This document shows, in pieces, positions 54,709-64,000 of a stretch of DNA of 64,000 nucleotides (positions are counted from its first letter, which is position 1; each line of letters begins with the position of its first letter). A program made the translations under genes and the position numbers. Below the pieces are notes generated by a model. That model ran no database searches. It saw only the letters and a program-made list of their open reading frames with translations, and was not told the origin of the DNA. Source of the DNA: Orychophragmus violaceus (Eukaryota; Streptophyta; Magnoliopsida; Brassicales; Brassicaceae); contig CM058230.1 of NCBI GenBank assembly GCA_030180135.1, positions 18,105,082-18,169,081 on the forward strand, given 5' to 3'.

Positions 54709-56187
54709 GAGCTTGATTGGTTCACCCGCTGCCATCCGCAAACGCTACGTTTGCGGGCGGTTGCGGTTGATAGCGTTTAGAAACAATCATTACAACCGTT
54801 TTGTATCGCTTGAAATCGCTCTTTACCGCTAGAAATCAAAAGCTCCTTCTCGCAAGCGTTTGCGGTTGCGGACGGTTGCGCTTACAATTTTTTTTATATA
54901 AAATACGTATAAATCTAAAATTTTCTATTTAAATTATTATCTATAACTATTATCATCATATCACGTATATATAACTACTAATATCATTATCTATAACTAT
55001 CACATCCCGTAATATCTTATTATATATATATCATTATATCCTACCTATTCTCTATATAATTAACCCTAAGATTTTTGCAGCCACAAAAGAATAGCATTAA
55101 GATTTCTACGGCCACAGACGACGTTAAAGCAGTGAAATTATGGCCTCTACACAACCAAAAGATGGTCAAGAATCATACATAAGTTTTTTTTTGTTCTATT
55201 AGTAGTTAAATTATTGTTTTCTTTTGATGTTGATTTTTGTTATGCTTTTCTGCGTGAATTATACAGTTTATGTTTCATGCTTAATTATGTTTAGTACCTG
55301 TGTGTTTACTTATTTTTTGAACAGAAAATCAATTGGTCAAACGAGATGACCAATTTCTTACTAGAACTAATAACGCTAGAGAAACAAGCTGGACAATGTA
55401 AAGGCAAAAATTTGTCAGAACAAGGAAAACAAAACGTTCACACGGAATTAAACAAACAATATGAGTTGACTCTAAATTGGAATAAAATTAAGAACAAGCT
55501 TGGAGCTTTAAAAAGGAAGAATCGTTAGAGATGGTATAGCGCAAGAGATATGGGATGCTCGTTAAAGAAGAATCATATATGAAGACAAGGCTGGATCTTT
55601 TTCTCACGTTTTTCTTTTGATGTTTTTCTAACAAGAAGCTATGTTAGTGTTTTGGAATTTTTCATTTAGTTCTTTGAAAATCTATTTTGGACTTTTTCTT
55701 TGAGAATCAATTTTAATTTTACTTTTTCGATCTTTGTTTCTTGTTCTCCAACACGTTTAGAGGATGCTTGATACAGTAACAAGTCTTTGGGAAAGTTAAT
55801 TCATGTGGCTCCTTTTGGTCGAAATAATATGCTTGTCCTCTACAGTTGTCATGCAACTCCTCGCCCAACTTCAGCTCTATCGTAGTGGCAACGTAGAATC
55901 TGATATCAAACTTTCTTGAGAAATGGAATTGATTCATTTTTTTTTCGAGAAGCATCCCAAGCCTTATTTGATTTAACACATTATTTTTATTTTAGTATTT
56001 TCATTCAACCGCTATTAACCGCAACCACTTGTCAACCAGTCAAGAATATTCCGCAAACACAGCCGCTTCCAATTGTTAAACCAGTCGTACAAAACGTTTA
56101 CAAACGCTACTAACCACAACCGCCCGCTTCCGCAAACTCTCGCAACCGCAACCGCAACCGCCGCGTTTGAACCAGTCGAGCCCTGAG
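54709..56187. mobile_element. DNA transposon insert (hAT-like) in the Copia LTR
   Basis: Comparison with the intact LTR defines the insert to within a few bases. Its ends are inverted repeats GCTTGATTGGTTCA (left) and GCTCGACTGGTTCA (right, complement). GC-rich subterminal blocks repeat GCGGTTGCGG and CAACCGCAACCGC. The flanks CCACTGAG and GCCCTGAG could be an 8-bp duplication with two changes, which would fit hAT, but this is uncertain. It carries a small gene-like fragment. Confidence 0.75.
55141..55527 (+). pseudogene. Myb/SANT-like domain fragment in the DNA transposon
   Basis: A possible first exon (ATG at 55141, MASTQPKDGQESYIS) is followed, after a T-rich intron-like stretch ending CAG, by KINWSNEMTNFLLELITLE, NLSEQGKQNVHTELN and WNKIKNKLGALKRKNR, then a stop at 55528. 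The pattern resembles the Myb/SANT-like DNA-binding domain (Myb_DNA-bind_3) found in plant transposon-associated proteins. The C-terminal half is missing. Probably a relic of an autonomous partner's accessory protein. Confidence 0.55.
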
Positions 56188-56474
56188 TCACGAAGCTTCC
56201 CTGCAAATTTCAGCTAAATCAGAGCTCGTTTGACTGTCCGATCGTGAGCTTGAAGAACACTGGCGAAAACTGTTTTTCTCTCCTTTTTCTTCTCCTCACT
56301 TCTTTTTGCTCTCTCTCTCTCTTCTTCTATTTTTCTTGTGCGCGTGAATTCAGTCTCTGACCCTCACAAATCACGCTTACTTTTGACATATATAAAAACA
56401 TATATACATGGGTTAATAATTAATCATCAACCCCACATTGTCTCCTCCACTAGGAAGGAAACACCAACAGGTTG

Positions 56475-57885
56475 TTGTTTAGATCATGTTTTGCTTCTAT
56501 TTAGTTTCCTTTAACTTCATTTCTTTGCTCTTTGGTACATTTAGAGTACCTGATCATCTAGAGCTAGATTTAGGCATTCTAGGCTTGCACTTAGAGTGTT
56601 TTTGGTGTGTTGCAGGTGCAAGGAGTGTTGGTGAGCTAGGAAGTGGAGTTTGGAGTTCAAAGGATGAAGAGAAACCCAGCATGAAGTCGATATCGGCCAC
56701 CATATCGGTTGGGGTGGCCGATACATCTCCTCGGATTAAAAGCAGAGAAGGCATATCGGTGAGCATATCGGTTGGCCAGACCGATATGCTCATTTGACAG
56801 GAAATCCGAGAGCTCATATCGGCATGCATATCGGTTGGCCATGCTGATATGCTCCTTTGACAGAAAATCCGAGACCACGTATCGGCATGCATATCGGTTT
56901 GGCTGGCCGATACGGTTCCCAGATTTCACCCATGGATCCGGGTCAACACCCAGTTTGTTCCGGGTTGACCCGGTTCGCCCCATACTCACTATTTAAGGCC
57001 AAAAACTTTTTTTTATTGTTCTTAAGCTTGTTTTGTTTCAAAAACCCTTTTGTAAGAACAAGTTTGAATCTTTGTTTAATCTAAGTACCTCTTTTGTGAT
57101 TTCTTCTCTTAATCTTTCTACCTTTCTCTAATCTTCATGATTAACACTATCTTCATGGGTTTTGTTAATCATAGCATGATTAGTGAGTAGTTTTTCATAG
57201 GGTTTATGGGTTAGGTAGGATTAGGGATGATTAATGGATGTCTAGTGTTTATTTGTCTTAAATCTCTTCTATCTTAGTGTGCTTAATGCCTAATTAGCCT
57301 TGATCATGTTGATTAGGATGTTTAGGATTTCCTGCCCACCATGTGTTCGATGAAATGCCAGTTTTTGCTTTGATAGAACTTTCACATTCTAGCAGATGAA
57401 AATGGATGTTTAGAGTGATTGTTAGTTATATGGAACTTGTTTGAATGCTTGCTTGATCTTAATTCACAAATGAGAATTTGTTCTTGAATTAGGATTAGGA
57501 AAAGAGATTAGTGCTAAGAGATTAGACTAGTCAACTTGTTGTGTTCCTTGCTAGGAGTTTAGCTTCCTTGAAGTTTGAATTAGCATCCTTGATCATCCCG
57601 AGTCACTGAATCCATTGACCTTTTCCCATAAGCCTTATCCTTTAATCTTGATCTTCTAGTTTGTTACTTGATTGCTTAATTCTCTCTCGTTTAGATTTGT
57701 TTGCTTTGTTATTGTTAATTGCACTTAGAATCATTAGAATTTCAACTTAAATTTGTGTTGCTTGACTTTAGAGGTTTGGTGCATTATTATTGGCATTATC
57801 CAATCCCATTTTGGTTCGATACCTCTTACTACACGATAAGTAAGAGGAATTGATACCTCTAAGGACTGTAAAAATCCTGTTATCA
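56475..57885 (+). repeat. Main part of the Gypsy 5' LTR
   Basis: 1411 bp to the right of the nested Copia element; the first 32 bp lie at 49166-49197. It contains a patch of direct and inverted CATATCGGTTGG / CCGATATG repeats at about 56690-56920 and a 3' end CCTGTTATCA. No protein is encoded; short frames here are by-products. Confidence 0.85.
56690..56925. repeat. Direct and inverted GCATATCGGTTGGCC motif cluster in the LTR
   Basis: At least six copies of ATATCGG(T/C) and several complements (CCGATA, CCGATATGC) alternate with repeated TTTGACAGGAAATCCGAGA-type segments (two copies). The cluster can fold into hairpins. It lies in the LTR upstream of a region where the RNA might start. Confidence 0.7.
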
Positions 57886-57888
57886 ATT

Positions 57889-57902
57889 TGGCGTCGTTGC
57901 CG
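57889..57902 (+). other. Primer-binding site, tRNA-Asp type
   Basis: TGGCGTCGTTGCCG begins three bases after the LTR end. Athila elements use TGGCGCCGTTGCCG; one C-to-T change is present here. Confidence 0.8.
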
Positions 57903-58000
57903 TTTTGGGATTTTGGATAGATCAATTCGATTTCTAATCCTATTTAGTTTAAGTATTTGTTACTAACTTTTCTTCTTCCTCTCTCTTTGATGTTAGGTGT

Positions 58001-61000
58001 ATGAACTTACGCAGCCGCGGACCAACAAACTTAGTTGCAAGAGTTGAGGATATCAAGGCACACGAGAGGATATTAGCAAAGGAACGACGTGCACTTGAGA
58101 GAGTTGTTCACTTAGAGAGACTTGGTTTGGAACCAGTTATAGAGGTTCAACAACAAGACTTTGTGGATATTGAGCAGCCAGTTATGGATCACGGGGATCA
58201 ACAGGGCCAACAGGGCCACCAAGAGCAGCAAAATCTTTAGGGAAATGATGGACAGGGTAATAGGATTCCGGTTCATCCCGAGAGGCCAACTAGAGCCATT
58301 GGTGATGGAGATGCACCGGACACAAACGCAAACCACCAAGGGATTATTCCACCGCCGGTAGACAACAACAACTTCGAAATCCGAGCAATCTTGATCAATA
58401 TGGTGCAAAATAATCAGTTTCACGGGCTTGCATCTGAGGATCCTTTGCAGCACTTGGATACATTTGACAAGATTTGTGCTACCACAAGGCTTAATGGTGT
58501 GACAGACGATGGTTTGAAGATGCGTCTCTTCTTTTTCTCTTTGGCGGATAGAGCTAAGGAGTGGGAAAGCAACATCCCTCCGGGATCTATTACTACTTGG
58601 GGAGAGCTTAAGAAAGCTTTCTTGAAGAAGTTCTTCTCAGCTACTAGGACTGCCCGCTTCCGAAATGAGCTATCCGGCTTTGTGCAACGCAACAATGAGA
58701 GTTTTGCTGAAGCTTGGGAGCGATTCAAGAGACTTACAAATCAGTGTCCTCATCACGGTTTCACTAAGGAAACACTTCTAAGCAACCTCTATAGAGGCGT
58801 GCTTCCTAAAATGAGGGCCATGCTTGATTCTTCTAGTAATGGACACTTCCTAGGCAAGAGAGTTGATGAAGCCATGGAGTTAATTGAAAACCTTGCTATA
58901 AGCGATGGAAACTACAATGAAGATTACGAGCGAACCAATAGAGGATCATCTTCTACGGATGAGAAGTACGAGAAGGAAATCAAAGCCTTAAATGAGAAGA
59001 TAGACAAGATGATCACCTCTAGCCAAAAGCAAGTCAACTTTGTGGGCAATTTTGATGATATGCAACCCTACCTCTATAGTGTTGAAGAGAAAATGACACA
59101 AGAGGAGATGAACTTCATTGCGGGGCAAGGTGGTTTCAACAAAGGCTTCAATCCCAACTATAGGAATCACCCCAACTTTTCCTATCGACGCACCAATGTG
59201 GCCAATCCTCAAGATCAAGTCTACCCTCAAGCTCCATCTCAAGGACAAGCTCAACAACAAGGGAAACAAGGCTTTACTCAAGCTTCTCAACAAAAGCCTT
59301 TTGTCCCTTACACTAACCAACAAGGGTTTGGCACTAAGCCTCAATTTCAGGGACAACAAGGATATGTTCCTAAGCAACAATACCCACCCGGTTTTGGACA
59401 ACAACAACCACAAGCCTCTTCTTCTTCGGGTTTGGATAATGAGTAAAAGGGTATGATGCAGCAACTAATTCAGGGGCAAGCTTCAGGTGCTATGGAAATA
59501 ATAGACCTCAAGAGTGAGCTTCAAAACTTGACTTCAAGGGTCACCAACATGGAAAACAAGAATGCTTCCACATCTAGACCTCCAGGTACTCTACCGGGAA
59601 AATCTGAGCAAAACCCAAAGGAATACATCAATGCTATCACATTGAGAAGTGGTAAGGAGCTGCAACATCATCAAGTACCCAAACCTAAGGATATTCCTTC
59701 ACTCAATGAGGACATTGAAGTTCAAGAAGGGGAGGAGAATTCTGAAAATTATGCTCTTAACAAAGAGAGTGATAGTGAGAGTGATAAGAGGAAAGGAAAA
59801 GCGGTAGTAGAAGAAAAAGTGGAGGATACACTCAAGAAGAAGGATGGTGTGTTTGTGCCACCACCTTATGAGCCTAAGCTACCCTTTCCGGGCAGATTCA
59901 AGAAGCAACTCCTAGAGAAGTATAAAGCTCTCTTTGAAAAGCAAATGAAAAATGTAGAGCTCACTTTGCCTTTGATAGATGATTTTCTACTTGTTCCTCA
60001 ATATAGCAAGTTCTTGAAGGATGAAATTAAGGAGAGGACTAAGGAAGTGCAAGGCATGGTTGTGTTGTCGCATGAATGCAGTGCTATTATCCAAAGAAGG
60101 ATTGTTCCTAGAAAGCTTGAAGATCCGAGCAGTTTTACTCTACCATGTGCTATTGGACCGCTTTGGTTTGAGAGTTGCTTGTGTGATTTAGGGGCTAGTG
60201 TGAGTCTAATGCCTTTCTCATTAGCTAAGAAGCTAGGCTTCTAAACATACAAGGCATGTAGGATCTCCCTAGTTCTTGCAGATAGGTCAGTGAGATTCCC
60301 AATTGGTCTTCTAGAGGATCTTCCGGTGAAGATAGGAGGATTTGAGGTTCCAACAGATTTTATTGTGCTAGAAATGGATGAAGAACCAAAGGACCCTCTA
60401 ATTTTTGGGAGACCCTTTCTTGCTACAGCTGGAGCAATCATAGATGTGAGGAAAGGAAAGATAGACCTCCACCTTGGGAAGGACATAGTTATGAACTTTG
60501 ATATCAACAATGTGATGAAGAAGCCAACTATCCAAGGTCAAATGTTTTACATTGAGGCTATGGAAAAGTTAGCTGATGAGCTTCTAGAAGAGCTGAACAT
60601 GGAGGATCCCTTGGAAGTGGGTTTGACAAAGGACTGTGGAGAGTATGGGTACATTCAAGATGAGATCTGGGTTTACAAGAAGATGCTGGATTCGCATAAG
60701 CCTTTGCTAGGAGATGTTGAGTACATTGAGTTGGGATCAGATTCTGTGGGTAAGGAGCATGAGGTCTTCACCGTGGGTAAGGATGCTGATGGCGCTGAGG
60801 ATTACAAGGAGCATCTTGTAGCTGATGATTAGAGCGAGCTCAAAGCGCCAAAGGTTGAGTTAAAGCCCCTTACGCGGGGGCTTCAGTATGCATTTCTTGG
60901 CCCTAACTCTACTTATCCTGTCATTGTGAATGAGTTGCTGAGTGGTGATGAATTGATTGCTTTAACTACTGAATTGAAAAAGTTTAGAAAAGCAATAGGA

Positions 61001-63802
61001 TACTCACTTGATGATATTAAAGGATTGTCACATAGCTTATGCACTCATAGGATCCACCTTGAAAATGAATCCATGTCTTCTATTGAGCATCAAAGAAGGT
61101 TGAATCCTAAACTTAAGGAAGTTGTCAAAAAGGAAATTCTTAAATTGCTTGATGCGGGGATAATCTACCTTATCTCGGACAGCACTTGGGTTTCTCCCGT
61201 GCACTGTGTTCCGAAGAAAGGGGGGATTACGGTAGTTAAAAGTGATAAAAATGAATTGATTCCCACTAGAACTATCACCGGGCATAGGATGTGTATAGAC
61301 TACCGAAAACTTAATGCCGCATCTAGGAAAGATCACTTCCCATTGCCGTTCATTGATCAAATGCTTGAGCGTCTTGCTAACCACCTTTTCTATTGTTTTC
61401 TCGATGGGTATAGTGGATTTTTCCAAATCCCAATACACCCAAACGATCAGGAGAAAGCGACTTTTACTTGTCCTTATGGCACCTTTGCTTATCGAAGGAT
61501 GCCATTTGGACTATGTAATGCTCCCGCAACTTTTCAGCGGTGCATGATATCGATCTTCTCCGATCTTATCGAGGACATTGTCGAAGTCTTCATGGATGAT
61601 GTTTCGGTATATGGCTCTTATTTATCTTCTTGTCTTTTGAACTTGTGCAGGGTCTTAAAGAGATATGAAGAGACAAACCTCGTGCTTAATTGGGAAAAGT
61701 GCCACTTCATGGTAAAGGAAGGGATTGTACTTGGGCACAAGATTTCCAAGAGTGGCATTGAGGTGGACAAGGCTAAGATAGAAGTGATGATGAGTCTTCA
61801 GCCACCGAACTCAGTGAAAGGGATCCGAAGCTTCTTGGGTCACGCGGGTTTCTACCGGAGGTTTATCAAGGATTTCTCCAAGATAGTGAGGCCTCTTACT
61901 CGCCTACTATGCAAGGAGACTGACTTTGTGTTTGATGCTGACTGTCTGGACGCCTTTAATCAAATCAAGGAGGCCCTAATTAGTGCACCCATAGTCCAAG
62001 CTCCTGACTGGGAATTAACTTTCGAGATTATGTGTGATGCGAGTGACTACGCAGTTGGAGCGGTACTTGGACAGAGGAAAGACAAGAAACTCCATGTCAT
62101 ATACTATGCTAGTAAGACATTGGATGATGCTCAAGTGAAGTATGCAACAACTGAGAAGGAGCTTCTAGTTGTGGTGTTTGCCTTTGAGAAGTTCAGATCA
62201 TACTTGGTTGGATCCAAGGTTGTGGTGTACACGGATCATGCTGCGTTGAGATATCTACTTGCCAAGAAAGATGCCAAGCCAAGACTTCTAAGATGGATCT
62301 TGCTGCTACAAGAGTTTGATTTGGAAATCAAAGATAAGAAGGGTATTGAGAATAGAGTGGCGGATCACTTGTCAAGGTTGAGAATTGAAGATGATGTTCC
62401 TCTAGATGACTCTCTCCCGGAGGAACAACTCATGGCTGTCAAAGCAGTCAAGGAAGCTCATGACACAAGTAGGAAGTTGAAGGAAGTTGGTTCCATTGAG
62501 GACAAGGAGCTGTGGTATGCGGATATAGTGAACTACCTGGCAGCCAGAAAGGAACCACCAAGTCTTGATAGATACCAAAGAAAGAAGTTCTTTAGAGATG
62601 TCAATCAGTACTATTGGGATGAACCTTACCTCTACACTTTGTGTAAGGATCAACTCTATAGAAGGTGCATAGCTGATGAAGAAGTAGGAGGTATTCTTCT
62701 ACATTGTCATGGGCCAGTTTATGGTGGTCACTTTGCCACCTTCAAGACGGTTCAAAAAGTTCTACAAGCTGGGTTTTGGTGGCCAACCATGTTTAGAGAT
62801 GTCCAAGAGTTCATCACTAAGTGTGATCCTTGTCAACGAAAGGGAAACATCAGCAGGAGGAACGAGATGCCTCAAAACCCAATTCTAGAAGTAGAAGTGT
62901 TCGACGTCTGGGGCATTGAATTCATGGGACCATTTCCCTCTTCTTACGGGAACAACTACATCTTAGTGGCAGTGGACTATGTATCAAAATGGGTTGAAGC
63001 TGTGGCGAGTCCAACAAATGACTCTAAAGTAGTCATCAAACTGTTCAAGTCTGTGATATTCCCACGGTTCGAGATACCGAGGATAGTGATAAGTGATGGA
63101 GGCTCACACTTCATCAACAAGCTTTTTGAAAGTCTTTTGAAGAAATATGGAGTCAAACATAAGGTTGCAACTCCATATCACCCTCAAACAAGCGGCCAAG
63201 TGGAGGTGTCTAATTGACAAATCAAAGCCATTTTGGAAAAGACTGTGGGTGCTTCGAGAAAAGATTGGTATAAGAAGCTAGATGACGCATTATGGGCGTA
63301 TAGGACGGCTTTCAAGACTCCGTTGGGTACTACACCGTTCACCATGCTGTATGGGAAGTCATGTCATTTGCCGGCTGAGGTGGAGTATAAGGCTTTGTGG
63401 ACAGTCAAGTTGTTAAACCTCGACATTAAAACCGCAACCGAGTAGAGGTTAATCCAGCTGAACGAACTTGACGAGATAAGGGTTGAAGCATTTGAGAGCT
63501 CAAAGATCTATAAGGAGAGGACCAAGCTTTTTCATGATAAGCTGATCCTGAAGAAGGAGTTTAAAGAAGGAGATCTTGTGCTACTATTCAATTCCCGGTT
63601 GAAGCTGTTTCCCGGAAAGCTCAAGTCAAGGTGGTCTGGACCGTTTAGAGTGAAAGAGGTGAGACCATATGGAGCGGTAGTACTTTGGGGAAAATCTGAT
63701 GAAGAGTTCACAGTCAATGGCCAAAGACTCAAGCATTACTCCGCTTCAGAAGCTATAGAGGAAGGGACTTTGATTCCACTCTCTAGCCCTCCCTCAGCTT
63801 AA
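58001..63802 (+). pseudogene. Athila-like gag-pol, single frame with six in-frame stops
   Basis: One reading frame continues for 5.8 kb without frameshift. Stops: TAG 58238, TAA 59444, TAA 60242, TAG 60830, TGA 63215, TAG 63443; the final stop is at 63800. Gag spans about 58001-59650 (LADRAKEWESNIPPGSITTW, RFKRLTNQCPHHG). Protease core CDLGASVSLMPFSLAKKLG is at about 60184. Reverse transcriptase runs from about 61130 (VSPVHCVPKKGG, RMCIDYRKLNAA, FMDDVSVYG). RNase H is at about 62030 (MCDASDYAVGAVLGQ). Integrase spans 62690-63560, with the zinc-binding HCHGPVYGGHF and CDPCQRKG, then WGIEFMGPFPSSYGNNYI and ISDGGSHFINKLFE. The order RT, RNase H, integrase defines Gypsy. No chromodomain was seen. 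Confidence 0.93.
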
Positions 63803-64000
63803 AATCTCGGTTTGCAAAAGTCGAGCTTAACGACTTTAAACAAAAGCGCACTTGGGAGACATTCCCATGTTTATCCTTGTAAATATGATCTTTTGCTTGT
63901 CATTTTGATGTTTCTCTTTGAGTTTATCAGGTTTTGGTTGATAGGTGAAGTATTGGACTCATTAGCACATGAAGGGCAAAAACAGAAGTTGCGTATCGGT
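63803..64000 (+). other. Internal region after gag-pol, cut by the window end
   Basis: The first 198 bp of the post-pol region. Athila elements often have an env-like frame here, but none is visible in this short piece. The closing GCGTATCGGT resembles the ATCGGT words of the LTR cluster. Confidence 0.5.

Larger units (their letters stand above)
49198..56469 (-). mobile_element. Copia element inserted in the Gypsy LTR
   Basis: Minus-strand element. Left (3') LTR 49198-50066 (869 bp) and right (5') LTR 54121-56469 (2349 bp because of a nested insert of about 1.48 kb). Perfect 5-bp duplication GGTTG at 49193-49197 and 56470-56474. Polypurine tract complement AACTCCCCCTCCGAC at 50067; primer-binding site complement AGCTCTGATACCA at 54105-54117, one base different from the best initiator match. 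Gag-pol is in one frame with a single stop. The LTRs are nearly identical outside the insert. Confidence 0.93.
54121..56469 (-). repeat. 5' LTR of the nested Copia element, carrying an insert
   Basis: Matches 49198-50066 from 54121 to about 54708 and from about 56188 to 56469, with the insert between. A few base differences exist, for example ATGCGACAG versus CACGACAG near the start, so the element is recent but not brand-new. Confidence 0.92.
49166..64000 (+). mobile_element. Athila-like Ty3/Gypsy retrotransposon, 5' LTR split by a nested Copia element
   Basis: The 5' LTR begins TGATATACTTG at 49166 and ends CCTGTTATCA at 57885, so TGATA and TATCA are perfect inverted ends. It is interrupted at 49198-56469 by a Copia element. 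Without that insert the LTR is about 1.44 kb. The primer-binding site TGGCGTCGTTGCCG (57889-57902) is the tRNA-Asp type of Athila/Tat elements. Gag-pol follows to 63802; the 3' region and LTR lie beyond the window. Confidence 0.9.

Noticed and set aside
56486..57084. Several 60-112-codon frames in the Gypsy LTR
   Set aside because: They come from the ATATCGG repeat cluster in multiple phases on both strands and lack family resemblance.
1..64000. CRISPR arrays, operons or phage systems
   Set aside because: No direct-repeat/spacer array or bacterial-type gene cluster exists; introns and transposon types show plant nuclear DNA.

Overview
The window is nuclear DNA of a flowering plant, almost certainly a Brassicaceae species. 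Four adjacent genes with plant-type introns and GT-AG junctions match, in order and orientation, a block I recall from Arabidopsis thaliana chromosome 1 near At1g26730-At1g26761. The rest is mostly transposable elements of classes typical of Brassicaceae: Copia, Athila-like Gypsy, Cassandra TRIM, Helitrons, LINE, SINE, hAT, PIF/Harbinger MITE and probably CACTA. No CRISPR array, operon or bacterial gene is present. Locus names come from memory and need a homology search.

Layout. 1-6419: a minus-strand Copia element with an intact 1325-codon polyprotein, a long leader and a 5' LTR that appears to cut the end of an F-box gene (6411-6887). 6900-9800: intergenic DNA with short repeats, a foldback element rich in telomere-like CCCTAAA motifs, and a terminus of a dispersed inverted-repeat family. 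9817-9888: an initiator tRNA-Met gene. 10034-15762: a Helitron territory holding an RPA-type OB-fold fragment, a complete nested non-autonomous Helitron and exon-like fragments of an unrecognised gene.

15918-26331 is the conserved gene island: a beta-propeller glycosidase-like gene (+), a TPR-SET protein (+, SDG35/ATXR1-like), mitoribosomal mS23 (-), mitoribosomal bL32m (+) and a PHO1-family SPX-EXS gene (-, PHO1;H7-like). All five have complete reading frames. mS23 and bL32m are divergent over 333 bp. A SINE with a 17-bp target duplication lies between the first two genes.

26950-64000 is a transposon landscape. It holds a degenerate Copia element, a Cassandra tandem with three 5S-rRNA-bearing LTRs and perfect 5-bp target duplications, a young Copia element with two 595-bp LTRs that look identical and an intact 1355-codon frame, a LINE split by a 2.7-kb hAT-like element with a perfect 8-bp duplication, a long AT-rich desert, a Harbinger-type MITE, and a three-level nest at 49166-57885: a hAT-like insert with a Myb/SANT-like fragment, inside the LTR of a Copia element, inside the 5' LTR of an Athila-like Gypsy element. 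The Gypsy gag-pol runs to the right edge in one frame broken only by stop codons.

The genes do not form a pathway, although mS23 and bL32m both serve the mitochondrial ribosome. The elements are linked by priming: the Copia and Cassandra primer-binding sites are complementary to the 3' end of the initiator tRNA encoded at 9817.
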